Shown one piece after another: positions 1 to 9,060 of a stretch of 35,857 bases of DNA. Each line of letters begins with the position of its first letter. Positions within the stretch are counted from its first letter, which is position 1. The stretch comes from Bacilli bacterium (GTDB lineage: Bacteria; Bacillota_I; Bacilli_A; RF39; UBA660). The DNA lies in NCBI GenBank assembly GCA_016290195.1, contig JAEETF010000029.1, positions 1 to 35,857 of the forward strand, in the 5' to 3' direction. A model generated the notes under the pieces. The model ran no database searches. It had not been told where the DNA came from and was given only the letters and a program-made list of their open reading frames with translations. The position numbers and the translations under genes are program-made.

Positions 1-2
1 AT

Positions 3-296
3 GATTTAAAAGTAATATCTGAAAAATTAGAAGTGATTAATGAACAATTATCAAATTATCAAAAGGAGAAAAGAAAGCAAAAAAATAAAATATTGATAAT
101 TATAGATATAAGTATCACTTTACTATTCATATTGTTAGCAATATTAGACAGTCCTTATCAGACTTGGGATTATAATATTACCGAATGGGCTATATTAGGA
201 ACTTTCTACCAAGCATTTGAATGGATGTTTATGAGATTAGCACCTATTGTTGTAATAGTATTAACAACTATTATATTAATTAAAAAGAATAAATAG
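3..296 (+). CDS. Small coiled-coil plus two-TM membrane protein, 5'-truncated by the window edge
   Basis: Frame stays open upstream of the listed start to the window edge (DLKVISEKLEVINEQLSNYQKEKRKQKNK...); two hydrophobic segments; ends TAG. Confidence 0.55.
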   Translation, partial: DLKVISEKLEVINEQLSNYQKEKRKQKNKILIIIDISITLLFILLAILDSPYQTWDYNITEWAILGTFYQAFEWMFMRLAPIVVIVLTTIILIKKNK

Positions 297-321
297 CATA
301 ATAATTATAACATAAATAAAA

Positions 322-345
322 AACACTAACAATTAAGCTAGTGTT
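322..345. terminator. Bidirectional intrinsic terminator
   Basis: AACACTA-loop-TAGTGTT with A-run 5' and T-rich 3' side, between convergent ORFs. Confidence 0.75.
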
Positions 346-389
346 TTAATATTTTAAATGGCAGGATATTATAAGAAATTTACAACTTA

Positions 390-641
390 CTATCTGTGTC
401 TTCCAGATGCTCTTTCGGATACTTTTTTAATAGTTTCATTTGTTGGATTTAGATATTCAGCCATACTAATTCCATATTGTTCTTGTAACGCTTCTTCATT
501 CACATCTTCCAATATTCCAATTAAATCAACTAATTGTTCAGAATATGGATTAAAAGTTTGATTGTTATAGGTACTACTTTCTAAGCTACTATTAATATCA
601 TAATCTTTTTCTTCTGGATTTGTAAATTCTTTAAATTCCAT
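390..641 (-). CDS. Hypothetical small acidic protein
   Basis: 83-aa ORF between terminator and tRNA; no recognised family. Confidence 0.5.
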   Translation of the reverse strand: MEFKEFTNPEEKDYDINSSLESSTYNNQTFNPYSEQLVDLIGILEDVNEEALQEQYGISMAEYLNPTNETIKKVSERASGRHR

Positions 642-687
642 ATTACACCTCTATATAGAACTCCATAAGTTGGAGTAAACATCTAAA

Positions 688-762
688 TGGCAGGGAGTTT
701 CAGATTCGAACTGAAATTCTCGGTTTTGGAGACCAAGCGAATAACCATTAACTCAACTCCCT
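688..762 (-). tRNA. tRNA-Trp (CCA), CCA end encoded
   Basis: Acceptor AGGGAGT/ACTCCCT, T-arm TTCAG-TTCGAAT-CTGAA, anticodon loop CTCCAAA. Confidence 0.93.
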
Positions 763-824
763 ATGCAAGTAATTATACCACAAAAATATTTTATAAACAA
801 TATATTTAACAATATTTATTTATA

Positions 825-853
825 TTGTCATCTACTTTTACTTATGATATAAT
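825..853 (+). promoter_or_regulatory. Sigma-A type promoter of tRNA-Leu
   Basis: TTGTCA-N17-TATAAT ending 9 nt before tRNA-Leu. Confidence 0.8.
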
Positions 854-862
854 AACTTTGTT

Positions 863-948
863 GCTTGTGTGATGAAATGGTAGACGTGCTGGACTCAAAA
901 TCCAGTGGTGGCAACACCGTGTCGGTTCGAGTCCGACCACAAGCACCA
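863..948 (+). tRNA. tRNA-Leu (CAA), CCA end encoded
   Basis: GCTTGTG acceptor, long variable arm, anticodon stem-loop CTGGA-CTCAAAA-TCCAG. Confidence 0.95.
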
Positions 949-960
949 ATTATAAAAAAG

Positions 961-980
961 AACTAACTATCAAGTTAGTT
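961..980. terminator. Bidirectional intrinsic terminator
   Basis: AACTAAC-TATCAA-GTTAGTT followed by TTTTATTTT, preceded by AAAAAAG. Confidence 0.8.
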
Positions 981-982
981 TT

Positions 983-1756
983 TTATTTTGTAGGTATTGC
1001 TATAGAATAATTTTGTTTTGCACTTAAGAATCTTTGAATTCTAGGATCATTAATTTCTTCAGAATCAGTTTTTTCTATATCATCTTTTCTTGCAGTTTCA
1101 ATTGCTCCAAAAAAACCATCAGCAGTAGAAACTAAACCTGGAAAGTTATATATTATTGCAGCTGTAATATATTCAATATTTGGAATAGTTTTAATTTTTT
1201 CTATACTTCTAGGATCTTTATCGTTATGAATTAATTTATATAGGTCAAATAGTTTTGCAAAAATGGTATTATTCTTTTTTTGAAGTTCAGATAAGAAATT
1301 ATATAATCTTTTTGAACTAATACCATAATCACTAGCAAATTTTGATACATAATCTTCTAAAGTATTTGTTTCTCTTTCAACTAATTTTAAATTAACATCA
1401 TCTAATTCCTTAAGTTGAGCTTTATTGTATGTTATAAGATTATATATGAAAAGATTAGGATTTTGTTTCATATTAGGATGTGCATTATCAATAACAGCTG
1501 CAGCATACTCGATATTATTTTTTTGTTCTAATTGAGAAATATAAAAATCAAGTTGATTTTGTGAAAGTAATGGAAATTTAAATACCCCATTCATCATATC
1601 AACAATTAAATTATTATTTCTAATTTGTTCTTCAATAACAAATTTTCTAAGCTGTTTACTACTAACACCTAATAACTTTGCTGCTGATTTAAGTGTATAT
1701 AAATTTCCTACTTCTTTTACATATAAATTAGCTTTTATTTCATCATATTTTTCCAT
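983..1756 (-). CDS. Hypothetical protein built from two HTH-containing modules
   Basis: 257 aa; internal duplication (G[VI]SSK[QR]L HTH-like segment, then NIEYxxAxIxNxxP). Confidence 0.7.
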   Translation of the reverse strand: MEKYDEIKANLYVKEVGNLYTLKSAAKLLGVSSKQLRKFVIEEQIRNNNLIVDMMNGVFKFPLLSQNQLDFYISQLEQKNNIEYAAAVIDNAHPNMKQNPNLFIYNLITYNKAQLKELDDVNLKLVERETNTLEDYVSKFASDYGISSKRLYNFLSELQKKNNTIFAKLFDLYKLIHNDKDPRSIEKIKTIPNIEYITAAIIYNFPGLVSTADGFFGAIETARKDDIEKTDSEEINDPRIQRFLSAKQNYSIAIPTK

Positions 1757-1765
1757 AACAATCCT

Positions 1766-2413
1766 CTACTTCCTTTTAAATATTTTAAAATCAGGAAATG
1801 CCCTTATAACACGTTTATATAAAATTGAATCTTTAATAATGTATTCTTTTACTTGTTCATTAAGTTCTTTTTTATTATTTCTTGGTATATCTTTAGCTCG
1901 TACTTTTATTTTATGAACAATTATTGATGATAAAGTAAAATCAAGTACAAATACTACTGATAAAAATATTAGTATAATTAATAAAATATTATGTGGTATA
2001 CCTTCTAATAAAGTTTGAAAATATGGACTTACAAAAGAGACAACTATCGTACCTAAAACTCCAAACAAAATAGAATTTCTTAAACATATACGTCCATTTA
2101 TATTAAACTTAAATCTACTATAGTCCCACCATTTAGTTTTAAAAACTTTTTCTAGAACATATCCTGTTATATATTCAATAATAGTACATACTATAGTAGA
2201 AATTAAAAATACTAATATATAATGATTTTTTAAATTACTAAAAAGATAAGTTAAAAATATACAAGAAACTCCATAAATCGGACAGATTGGTTCAATTAAG
2301 AAACCCCTATCGGTAAATTTTCTATTTAAAATACTGACATATGTTATTTCAATAATCCATCCAAGAAATGAATAAATAAAGAAAAGGCTTACTGCTTCTT
2401 GTATTAATCTCAT
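1766..2413 (-). CDS. Putative ABC-transporter type IV family membrane protein (PF06541-like)
   Basis: FFIYSFLGWIIEITYVSILNRKFTDRGFLIEPICPIYG motif; start placed at MRLIQEAV just downstream of a TATAAT. Confidence 0.75.
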   Translation of the reverse strand: MRLIQEAVSLFFIYSFLGWIIEITYVSILNRKFTDRGFLIEPICPIYGVSCIFLTYLFSNLKNHYILVFLISTIVCTIIEYITGYVLEKVFKTKWWDYSRFKFNINGRICLRNSILFGVLGTIVVSFVSPYFQTLLEGIPHNILLIILIFLSVVFVLDFTLSSIIVHKIKVRAKDIPRNNKKELNEQVKEYIIKDSILYKRVIRAFPDFKIFKRK

Positions 2414-2491
2414 ATTATGCACCCTATCCCTATTATAAATTATATCACAATTAGCAAAAAAAAACCATCTTTTGATGGTAATTATCATAAA

Positions 2492-2567
2492 TGGTGGAGC
2501 ATAACGGGATCGAACCGTTGACCTCCACGGTGCAAACGTGGCGCTCTCCCAGCTGAGCTAATGCCCC
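2492..2567 (-). tRNA. tRNA-Ala (TGC), CCA end encoded
   Basis: GGGGCAT acceptor, anticodon stem-loop CCACG-TTTGCAC-CGTGG. Confidence 0.95.
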
Positions 2568-2631
2568 ATTCGATGACAACAATGTAATTCTAACATAATT
2601 GCCACCATTATGTCAATAGTTTAAATAAAAC

Positions 2632-3222
2632 TTATTTTTTAACTATTCTTCCATGACCTGACAAGCTTGGTTCAATTTCATCAATACTTGTTTTAACTGT
2701 ATCATCAATATTAAAAAATTTGATTAGCTTATTTGTCATTTCAGTATATGAACTTATTGCTTTATCATATTCATTTTGATTAATCATAACTGTGATTGGT
2801 TTTATATAATTTTCAAATAAAATTAAAGACATATTTACTCTACCATTAGAGTTTGCAAGCGATTCACTAATTACTGGTCCAATTTCATCATATTTTACTA
2901 GAATTTCAAGCCCTTTTATATTCTTTTGTAAATAATTTTTTCTGAATCCTCTAAGTGTCTCTAGAAAAATATTCTTATCATCCATATTTAATATTCCACA
3001 TAATGTTGTTGTAATATAACATCCAGTATGTCTTTGACTTTCTTTACTAATATCAAAAGCTTTTTTAGCATCACTACTACTTCTTAAATAAGCTGTACAA
3101 TAACGATTACAAGCATTATCAGTCGCTAAATGTCTTTCTCCTAATTTATCACAATAGTATTTACCATAAACATGATCATGATCAATATTTAAATATGTAC
3201 ATTCACTACAAGTTTTACTCAT
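2632..3222 (-). CDS. Cys-rich protein with CFI-box-like segment
   Basis: N-terminal CSEC...C...C...C; internal GCYITTTLCGILNMDDKNIFLETLRGFRKNYL resembles CFI-box motif. Confidence 0.6.
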   Translation of the reverse strand: MSKTCSECTYLNIDHDHVYGKYYCDKLGERHLATDNACNRYCTAYLRSSSDAKKAFDISKESQRHTGCYITTTLCGILNMDDKNIFLETLRGFRKNYLQKNIKGLEILVKYDEIGPVISESLANSNGRVNMSLILFENYIKPITVMINQNEYDKAISSYTEMTNKLIKFFNIDDTVKTSIDEIEPSLSGHGRIVKK

Positions 3223-3286
3223 AAAAACCCCTCTTTCAAGAGTGATATACTATCATAATTATTAATACAAAGTCAATACTTTTTAT

Positions 3287-3314
3287 TTGTTTTTATTTGT
3301 TTTTCAGTTATAAT
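3287..3314 (+). promoter_or_regulatory. Putative promoter of polysaccharide cluster
   Basis: TTGTTT-N16-TATAAT upstream of ATG at 3336. Confidence 0.55.
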
Positions 3315-3335
3315 ATAAGTAATAGGATGTGTTTT

Positions 3336-4583
3336 ATGAAAAGAATAAAAGAACTTATATTGCCAATATATATTATTATAAATATTTTATATTTAACAAT
3401 CGGCAGTTATTGTTTTGCAACCTTGAAATGGTCTCAATATAATCTTGCACAAGGATTATGGATAATTGCTGGTTTAAATATATTAATTTGTCTTGCAATA
3501 ATGATTAAAAAATTAATTAAAATGGAAAAATTTCGTTTCAAAATAATTGATTTATTTATATTACTTATCATAATATTTAGTATTATATCTTGGATATTTG
3601 CTATTAATCAAAAAGCTGCACTTGTAGGTTCAGTTGGTAGATGGGAAGGATTATTAGTAATTATTTATTATTTTACAATATTATTTTTAAGTTCATTTGT
3701 AAAAAAAGAACATAAAAATATAATTGTATATGCAATTCTTGTTTCAGGAATGATTCAAGTATTTTATTCACTTTGCCAAGTACTATCAATATTTGATGTA
3801 GCAACAGTTTACCATGATCAAAAACCATGGGCATCTGGATTTACTTATAATCCTATGTTTTTTGCAACATATATGATAATATGTCTTGGATTATCTATTG
3901 GATTATATTTTGATTCAGAAAAATTAATCAAAAAAATTTTATTTATTCTTTGTTCACTATGCTTTACAATTGGTCTTTTTATTAGTAATACTTTAAGCTG
4001 TTTTATTGGATTAATATTCATTTTTATTATTGTTTTAATATACTCCATTAAAAACAAATATTTTTGTAAATTGATCATTATAACTATCTTATTAATATCT
4101 ACATCTATTACAATGCATTTATTAAATGCTACTACAATGTTTAATGATTTTATTACAATGCAAAATGAATCTAAAGAAATAGTATCTGGTAATGCTCAAA
4201 AATATTATGGAAGTGGCAGAGTTTTTATTTGGACTGAAACTATGAAAATTGTACCTAAATATCTTACTCATGGTGCTGGAATTGATAATTTTTTATATGC
4301 ATTTGGTAATAAACCTCTTCAAAAAAATCGTATAATATATGATAAAGCCCATAATGAATACTTACAAATACTAATTACTGAAGGATTATTTTGTCTTATA
4401 AGTTATTTATTATTATATATTTTTATTGTTGTAAAAGGGTTTAAAAATAATTTTAAAAATAAACAAATATTTTTACTTCTTCCAATTATTGGATATTTAG
4501 TACAAGCATTCTTTAATATAAGTGTTATTGTAGTAGCCCCTATTTTTTATATATGTTTAGGCCTATTAGTTGATAGAAAATAA
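3336..4583 (+). CDS. O-antigen ligase / Wzy-like polymerase family protein
   Basis: Polytopic; GRVFIWTETMKIVPKYLTHGAGIDNF...DKAHNEYLQILITEG is typical of the Wzy_C/O-antigen ligase family. Confidence 0.85.
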   Translation: MKRIKELILPIYIIINILYLTIGSYCFATLKWSQYNLAQGLWIIAGLNILICLAIMIKKLIKMEKFRFKIIDLFILLIIIFSIISWIFAINQKAALVGSVGRWEGLLVIIYYFTILFLSSFVKKEHKNIIVYAILVSGMIQVFYSLCQVLSIFDVATVYHDQKPWASGFTYNPMFFATYMIICLGLSIGLYFDSEKLIKKILFILCSLCFTIGLFISNTLSCFIGLIFIFIIVLIYSIKNKYFCKLIIITILLISTSITMHLLNATTMFNDFITMQNESKEIVSGNAQKYYGSGRVFIWTETMKIVPKYLTHGAGIDNFLYAFGNKPLQKNRIIYDKAHNEYLQILITEGLFCLISYLLLYIFIVVKGFKNNFKNKQIFLLLPIIGYLVQAFFNISVIVVAPIFYICLGLLVDRK

Positions 4584-4618
4584 GAAAATATGTTAAAATT
4601 ATTATGATGGTGGTTAAT

Positions 4619-5194
4619 ATGTATAGAAAGTATATAAAGCGCGTTTTAGACATTATTATTTCACTAATTATTTTATTAATAGTTTGGCCACTACTACTAA
4701 TAATTAGTCTAATAATTAAAATAGTTGATCATGGTAAAGTTTTCTATAATCAGGAAAGAACTGGATTATATGGAAAAAGCTTTAAAATGTATAAATTTAA
4801 AACTATGAATGATAAAAAAGTAACTAAATTTGGTAAATTTTTAAGAATAACTTCTTTAGATGAATTACCACAGTTTATTAATATATTAAAAGGTGATATG
4901 TCTTTAATTGGTCCAAGACCTTGGATACCTGATTATTTTAAAAGATTTAATAATACCCAAAAAAAACGTGTTAATGTTAAACCTGGTATTATTGGTCTTG
5001 CCCAAGTAAATGGTAGAAATAGTATTAATATATTTCAAAAAATTAACTATGATATAGAATATATTGAAAATTTAAGTTTTATATTAGATATAAAAATTTT
5101 ATTTAAAAGTTTAAAAGTCATTATTATAAAAGAAGACATTAATAATATTGAAGAACATTTAAAAGAAGAATTACACTTATTAGAAAATCAATAG
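4619..5194 (+). CDS. Priming sugar transferase (polyprenyl-phosphate glycosylphosphotransferase, PF02397)
   Basis: KRVLDIIISL..., ERTGLYGKSFKMYKFKTM, LDELPQFINILKGDMSLIGPRP, KPGIIGLAQVNGRN. Confidence 0.93.
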   Translation: MYRKYIKRVLDIIISLIILLIVWPLLLIISLIIKIVDHGKVFYNQERTGLYGKSFKMYKFKTMNDKKVTKFGKFLRITSLDELPQFINILKGDMSLIGPRPWIPDYFKRFNNTQKKRVNVKPGIIGLAQVNGRNSINIFQKINYDIEYIENLSFILDIKILFKSLKVIIIKEDINNIEEHLKEELHLLENQ

Positions 5195-5202
5195 GAGGAT
5201 AC

Positions 5203-5985
5203 ATGAAATTAGAAATTCTATTATCAGTAATGAATTTAAATAAAAAAGATTTGGATAAAATGAATATTACAAGTAAATGTACTGTTATAAATCAATGTGA
5301 AAAAAATGATACTGAAAATTATAAAAATTTCAATATTTATTCTTATAATGAAGTTGGTTTATCAAATAGTCGAAATAGAGGACTTGAAAAAATAAGTAAA
5401 GACATATGTATTTTATGTGATGATGATGTTATTTATAATGAAAATTATGAAAATATGATAATTCAAGAATTTGAAAATAATAAAAAAGCAGATATTATCA
5501 TATTTAATATAACAAGTCCCAATAGAAAAATAAGAATAAATCAAAAAAACAAAAGGTTACATTTCTACAATATTCTTAATTTTACTAGTACTAGAATTGC
5601 TTTTAGAACAAATAAAATTATTTTAAAAAAAATTAAGTTCAATCCTATGTTTGGAGCGGGAGCGAAATATCAAAATGGTGAAGAAGCAATTTTTTTAAAT
5701 GAATGTTTAAAACATAAATTAAAAATATATGCTAGTACTAAAAATATTGGAATAGTATATCAAAATAAATCTACATGGTTTAATGGTTATGATAAAAATT
5801 TCTTTTTTGATAAAGGAGCAATTTTTACAGCTATTAATAAAAAAGCAAGACATTTATTATTTTTACAATTTTTATTACGACATAAAAATTTTTTACACAA
5901 ATTAAGTTCTTTTGCTGCATACAAGTATATGCTTCAAGGTTCAAAGGAGTATTTAAATGATATCCGTAATAGTCAACGTATATAA
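5203..5985 (+). CDS. Glycosyltransferase, GT2-like
   Basis: VGLSNSRNRGLE...ICILCDDDVIY. Confidence 0.8.
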   Translation: MKLEILLSVMNLNKKDLDKMNITSKCTVINQCEKNDTENYKNFNIYSYNEVGLSNSRNRGLEKISKDICILCDDDVIYNENYENMIIQEFENNKKADIIIFNITSPNRKIRINQKNKRLHFYNILNFTSTRIAFRTNKIILKKIKFNPMFGAGAKYQNGEEAIFLNECLKHKLKIYASTKNIGIVYQNKSTWFNGYDKNFFFDKGAIFTAINKKARHLLFLQFLLRHKNFLHKLSSFAAYKYMLQGSKEYLNDIRNSQRI

Positions 5986-6901
5986 TGGTGAAAAATATAT
6001 TAAAAAATGCCTAGACAGTATTATTAATCAAACATATAAAAATTTAGAAATATTAATTATTAATGATGGTTCTACTGATGATACATTAAAAATATGTCAA
6101 AGTTATGAAGATAAAAGAATAAAAATTATAAATCAAAAAAATATTGGTATATCTCTTTCAAGAAATGTAGGAATTGACAATGCAACTGGTGAGTATTTAT
6201 TCTTTGTTGATTCTGATGATTATATTGAACAAGATACTATAAAATACTTATATAATACTTGTAAAAAACATGATGTCAAAATGGCAATTTGTCAATCAAT
6301 AGTAGTAAATAATTATGACAAAAAAATTAAAAATGAAGATGAGAATGTTACAATAATATCAGGTGTAGAATTAGTAAAAAAAATATTACTTAATATTGAA
6401 AGAAATGGTAATATTTGGGGAAAACTAATGCATAAAGATATTATTAAGCAAATAAGATTTGAAAATAGAATAATAAGTGATGTAGCAGTTATTCATAAAA
6501 TGGCATTACTTTTAGAAGAAATTGCATATTCAAATCAAATAAAATATTATTATTACAAACATCCAAATAGTATTTTATCAAGTAAGAGTGCAGATCATTC
6601 AATTGATTATTATAAAGCATCTTTAGAAAGATATGACTTTATTAAAAAATTATATCCTAATTTAATTGAAAATGATATTTGTATTTTATTATCGATAGTT
6701 AATCTATATTCTCATAATAATATTAAATTAAATAATTTTTTAAATAGTGAAAATGCAGTAAATAAATTTAAGAAAATGTTTACTTTAAAATTTATAAAAA
6801 GTAATTTAAAAAGAAATGATAAAATTAAAATATTATTATTTAGAATTAGTCCAAAATTATATCAATTTATTTTAAAAAAATATTTAAACCATAAAAAATA
6901 A
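5957..6901 (+). CDS. Glycosyltransferase family 2
   Basis: ISVIVNVYNGEKYIKKCLDSIINQTYKNLEILIINDGSTD...FVDSDDYIE; overlaps upstream CDS by 29 nt; SD aaaggag. Confidence 0.92.
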   Translation: MISVIVNVYNGEKYIKKCLDSIINQTYKNLEILIINDGSTDDTLKICQSYEDKRIKIINQKNIGISLSRNVGIDNATGEYLFFVDSDDYIEQDTIKYLYNTCKKHDVKMAICQSIVVNNYDKKIKNEDENVTIISGVELVKKILLNIERNGNIWGKLMHKDIIKQIRFENRIISDVAVIHKMALLLEEIAYSNQIKYYYYKHPNSILSSKSADHSIDYYKASLERYDFIKKLYPNLIENDICILLSIVNLYSHNNIKLNNFLNSENAVNKFKKMFTLKFIKSNLKRNDKIKILLFRISPKLYQFILKKYLNHKK

Positions 6902-6926
6902 TATTTAAACAATTATGAGGTTCAAT

Positions 6927-7991
6927 ATGAAAGTACTACAAATTATAGATGGTGATTCCTATGGAGGAATTGCTAAAATAATTAATGATTTAACTAAAAA
7001 CATTAATAATATTAAATTTGACTATTTGACTTCTATCAATTTATGTAATAATTGGATAAATTTAAATATCAGTAGGAGAACATTAAAAGGAAAAATAATA
7101 TATAATCATAGATTGCGTAAATTCTTAAAAATGAATAAATATGACATAGTTCATATTAATTCTGGTGTATTTTTATTTTCTTTTCAAGTAGTACTTATAT
7201 GTAAATTAGCTAAAATTAAAAAAATAGTTGTTCATTCACATAGTACACCATATATTTCAAAAGTAAAAAAATTATTTATTAAAATATTAAATCCTATATT
7301 TAGAAAACTTACAAATGTACATTTAGCTTGTTCTATGGAAGCAGCTAAATCATTATTTACTAAAACTAATGATGTTATCATTTTAAAAAATGGTATTGAT
7401 ATAAATTATTTTAAATTTGATGAAAAAATTAGAAATAAATATAGAAAAGAATTTAATATTGATAATAAAACTATATACTGCCATATTGGTAATTTTGAAA
7501 AAAACAAAAATCATAATTTTCTAATAGATTTATTTAATGAAATTCAAAAAAATAATAGTAATTCTATTTTATTACTAATTGGTAGTGATATAAATACTAA
7601 TATAATTGAAAAAGTTAATGAATTAGGCTTAGAAAATAAAATTTTATTTTTAGGTTATAGAAGTGATATAAAAGAATTATTATGTGCAAGTGATATATTT
7701 CTATTTCCTAGTCTTCGTGAAGGTTTAGGAATAGTTCTTATTGAAGCACAAACAAATGGACTTCCTGTATATGTTTCTAAAAATATATCTGAAGAAGCAA
7801 ATATATCTAATTTATTTAATAAAATAAATACTTATGATATTAATGATTGGACAAAAAGAATTAAAACTAATAATGAACGTAAAAATGCATATCAAAATAC
7901 TATTAAAGCAAAATATGATATTAAAATATCTAGTAAACAATTAGAAAATATATATTATAATTTGAAAGAGGCAAAAAATGGAAAAAATTAG
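6927..7991 (+). CDS. Glycosyltransferase family 4 / GT-B
   Basis: MKVLQIIDGDSYGGIAKII..., VVHSHSTPY, FLFPSLREGLGIVLIEAQTNGLPV; start at SD-preceded ATG. Confidence 0.92.
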   Translation: MKVLQIIDGDSYGGIAKIINDLTKNINNIKFDYLTSINLCNNWINLNISRRTLKGKIIYNHRLRKFLKMNKYDIVHINSGVFLFSFQVVLICKLAKIKKIVVHSHSTPYISKVKKLFIKILNPIFRKLTNVHLACSMEAAKSLFTKTNDVIILKNGIDINYFKFDEKIRNKYRKEFNIDNKTIYCHIGNFEKNKNHNFLIDLFNEIQKNNSNSILLLIGSDINTNIIEKVNELGLENKILFLGYRSDIKELLCASDIFLFPSLREGLGIVLIEAQTNGLPVYVSKNISEEANISNLFNKINTYDINDWTKRIKTNNERKNAYQNTIKAKYDIKISSKQLENIYYNLKEAKNGKN

Positions 7992-8712
7992 TGTTATAGT
8001 ACCTGTATATAATAGTCACAAACATATTAAAGAATGCCTTGATAGTATTATTAATCAAACATATAAAAACATTGAAATATTAGTTATTAATGATAAAAGT
8101 ACTGATAATAGTTTAGAAATAATTAATAGTTTTAAAGATAAAAGAATTAAAATTATTAATCTAAAGAAAAATAGTGGTGTTGCAGTAGCAAGAAATAAAG
8201 GTATTGAAGAAGCTACTGGTAATTATATATGTTTTATTGATTCTGATGATTATTGGTATCCTGAAAAACTTAAAAAACAAATTAAATTTATTAAAAATAA
8301 TAATTATGCATTTATTTATAGTGATTATGAATTTTTAAGTTCTAAAAGAAAACATAGAGCAATTGTTCCAAAATCAATAACCTATAAACAAGCATTAAAA
8401 AATACTACTATTTTTACATCAACTGTAATGTTCAATATGCATATTTTAAATAAAGAAGATATTTATATGCCTCTAATTAAAAGAGGACAAGATACAGCAT
8501 GTTGGTGGCAAGTATTAAAAAAAGGCATTACTGCCTATGGAATTAATGAAGTATTATCAGTATATAGAATACATCAAAAGTCTCTTTCACATGATAAATT
8601 AACTGCATTAAAAAGAACATGGCATTTATATAAAAGAGAAAATATTCCATTTTTTAAAAGATGTTACTATTTTATTTGTTATGTTAAAAATGCTATTAAA
8701 CGTAGAATATAA
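7978..8712 (+). CDS. Glycosyltransferase family 2
   Basis: ISVIVPVYNSHKHIKECLDSIINQTYKNIEILVINDKSTD...FIDSDDYWYPEKL; overlaps upstream CDS by 14 nt. Confidence 0.93.
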   Translation: MEKISVIVPVYNSHKHIKECLDSIINQTYKNIEILVINDKSTDNSLEIINSFKDKRIKIINLKKNSGVAVARNKGIEEATGNYICFIDSDDYWYPEKLKKQIKFIKNNNYAFIYSDYEFLSSKRKHRAIVPKSITYKQALKNTTIFTSTVMFNMHILNKEDIYMPLIKRGQDTACWWQVLKKGITAYGINEVLSVYRIHQKSLSHDKLTALKRTWHLYKRENIPFFKRCYYFICYVKNAIKRRI

Positions 8713-8715
8713 GAT

Positions 8716-9015
8716 TTAATCACTAAATTTAATATCTATAATATCACTAATAGGTATTAATTCATTATCAATTGTTATTAAATGAACACTATTTCGCCCA
8801 ATAATTCGTCTTTTAATAGTTTGATCTTTCATAGTTATTTCTACATCTGCTTTATATACATATCTTGATGAACTAAAAATAGAACTAATTTTTCGATTTA
8901 TATTTAAACTATTAGTTTCTACTTTTTCTTTTGTTTCACCATAAGTAATATTTTGATTATGAGCAGCTGTATCTAAAATATTACCAGCAAATACACTAGG
9001 TAGTTTTTTGGACAT
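8716..9015 (-). CDS. Hypothetical 99-aa protein
   Basis: ORF with AGGAGG SD; no recognised family. Confidence 0.6.
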   Translation of the reverse strand: MSKKLPSVFAGNILDTAAHNQNITYGETKEKVETNSLNINRKISSIFSSSRYVYKADVEITMKDQTIKRRIIGRNSVHLITIDNELIPISDIIDIKFSD

Positions 9016-9017
9016 AA

Positions 9018-9048
9018 AAGCATAACCTCCTCATTTAAGGTTATGCTT
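9018..9048 (-). terminator. Hairpin (terminator and/or SD-occluding) between SGNH gene and 99-aa gene
   Basis: Minus strand AAGCATAACC-TTAAATGAGGA-GGTTATGCTT then TTATG; 10-bp perfect stem overlapping AGGAGG. Confidence 0.6.
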
Positions 9049-9060
9049 ATTATTTTATTA

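Noticed and set aside
358-561. ORF 358..561 (+)
   Set aside because: Antisense to the 390..641 minus ORF, no SD or family; likely spurious.
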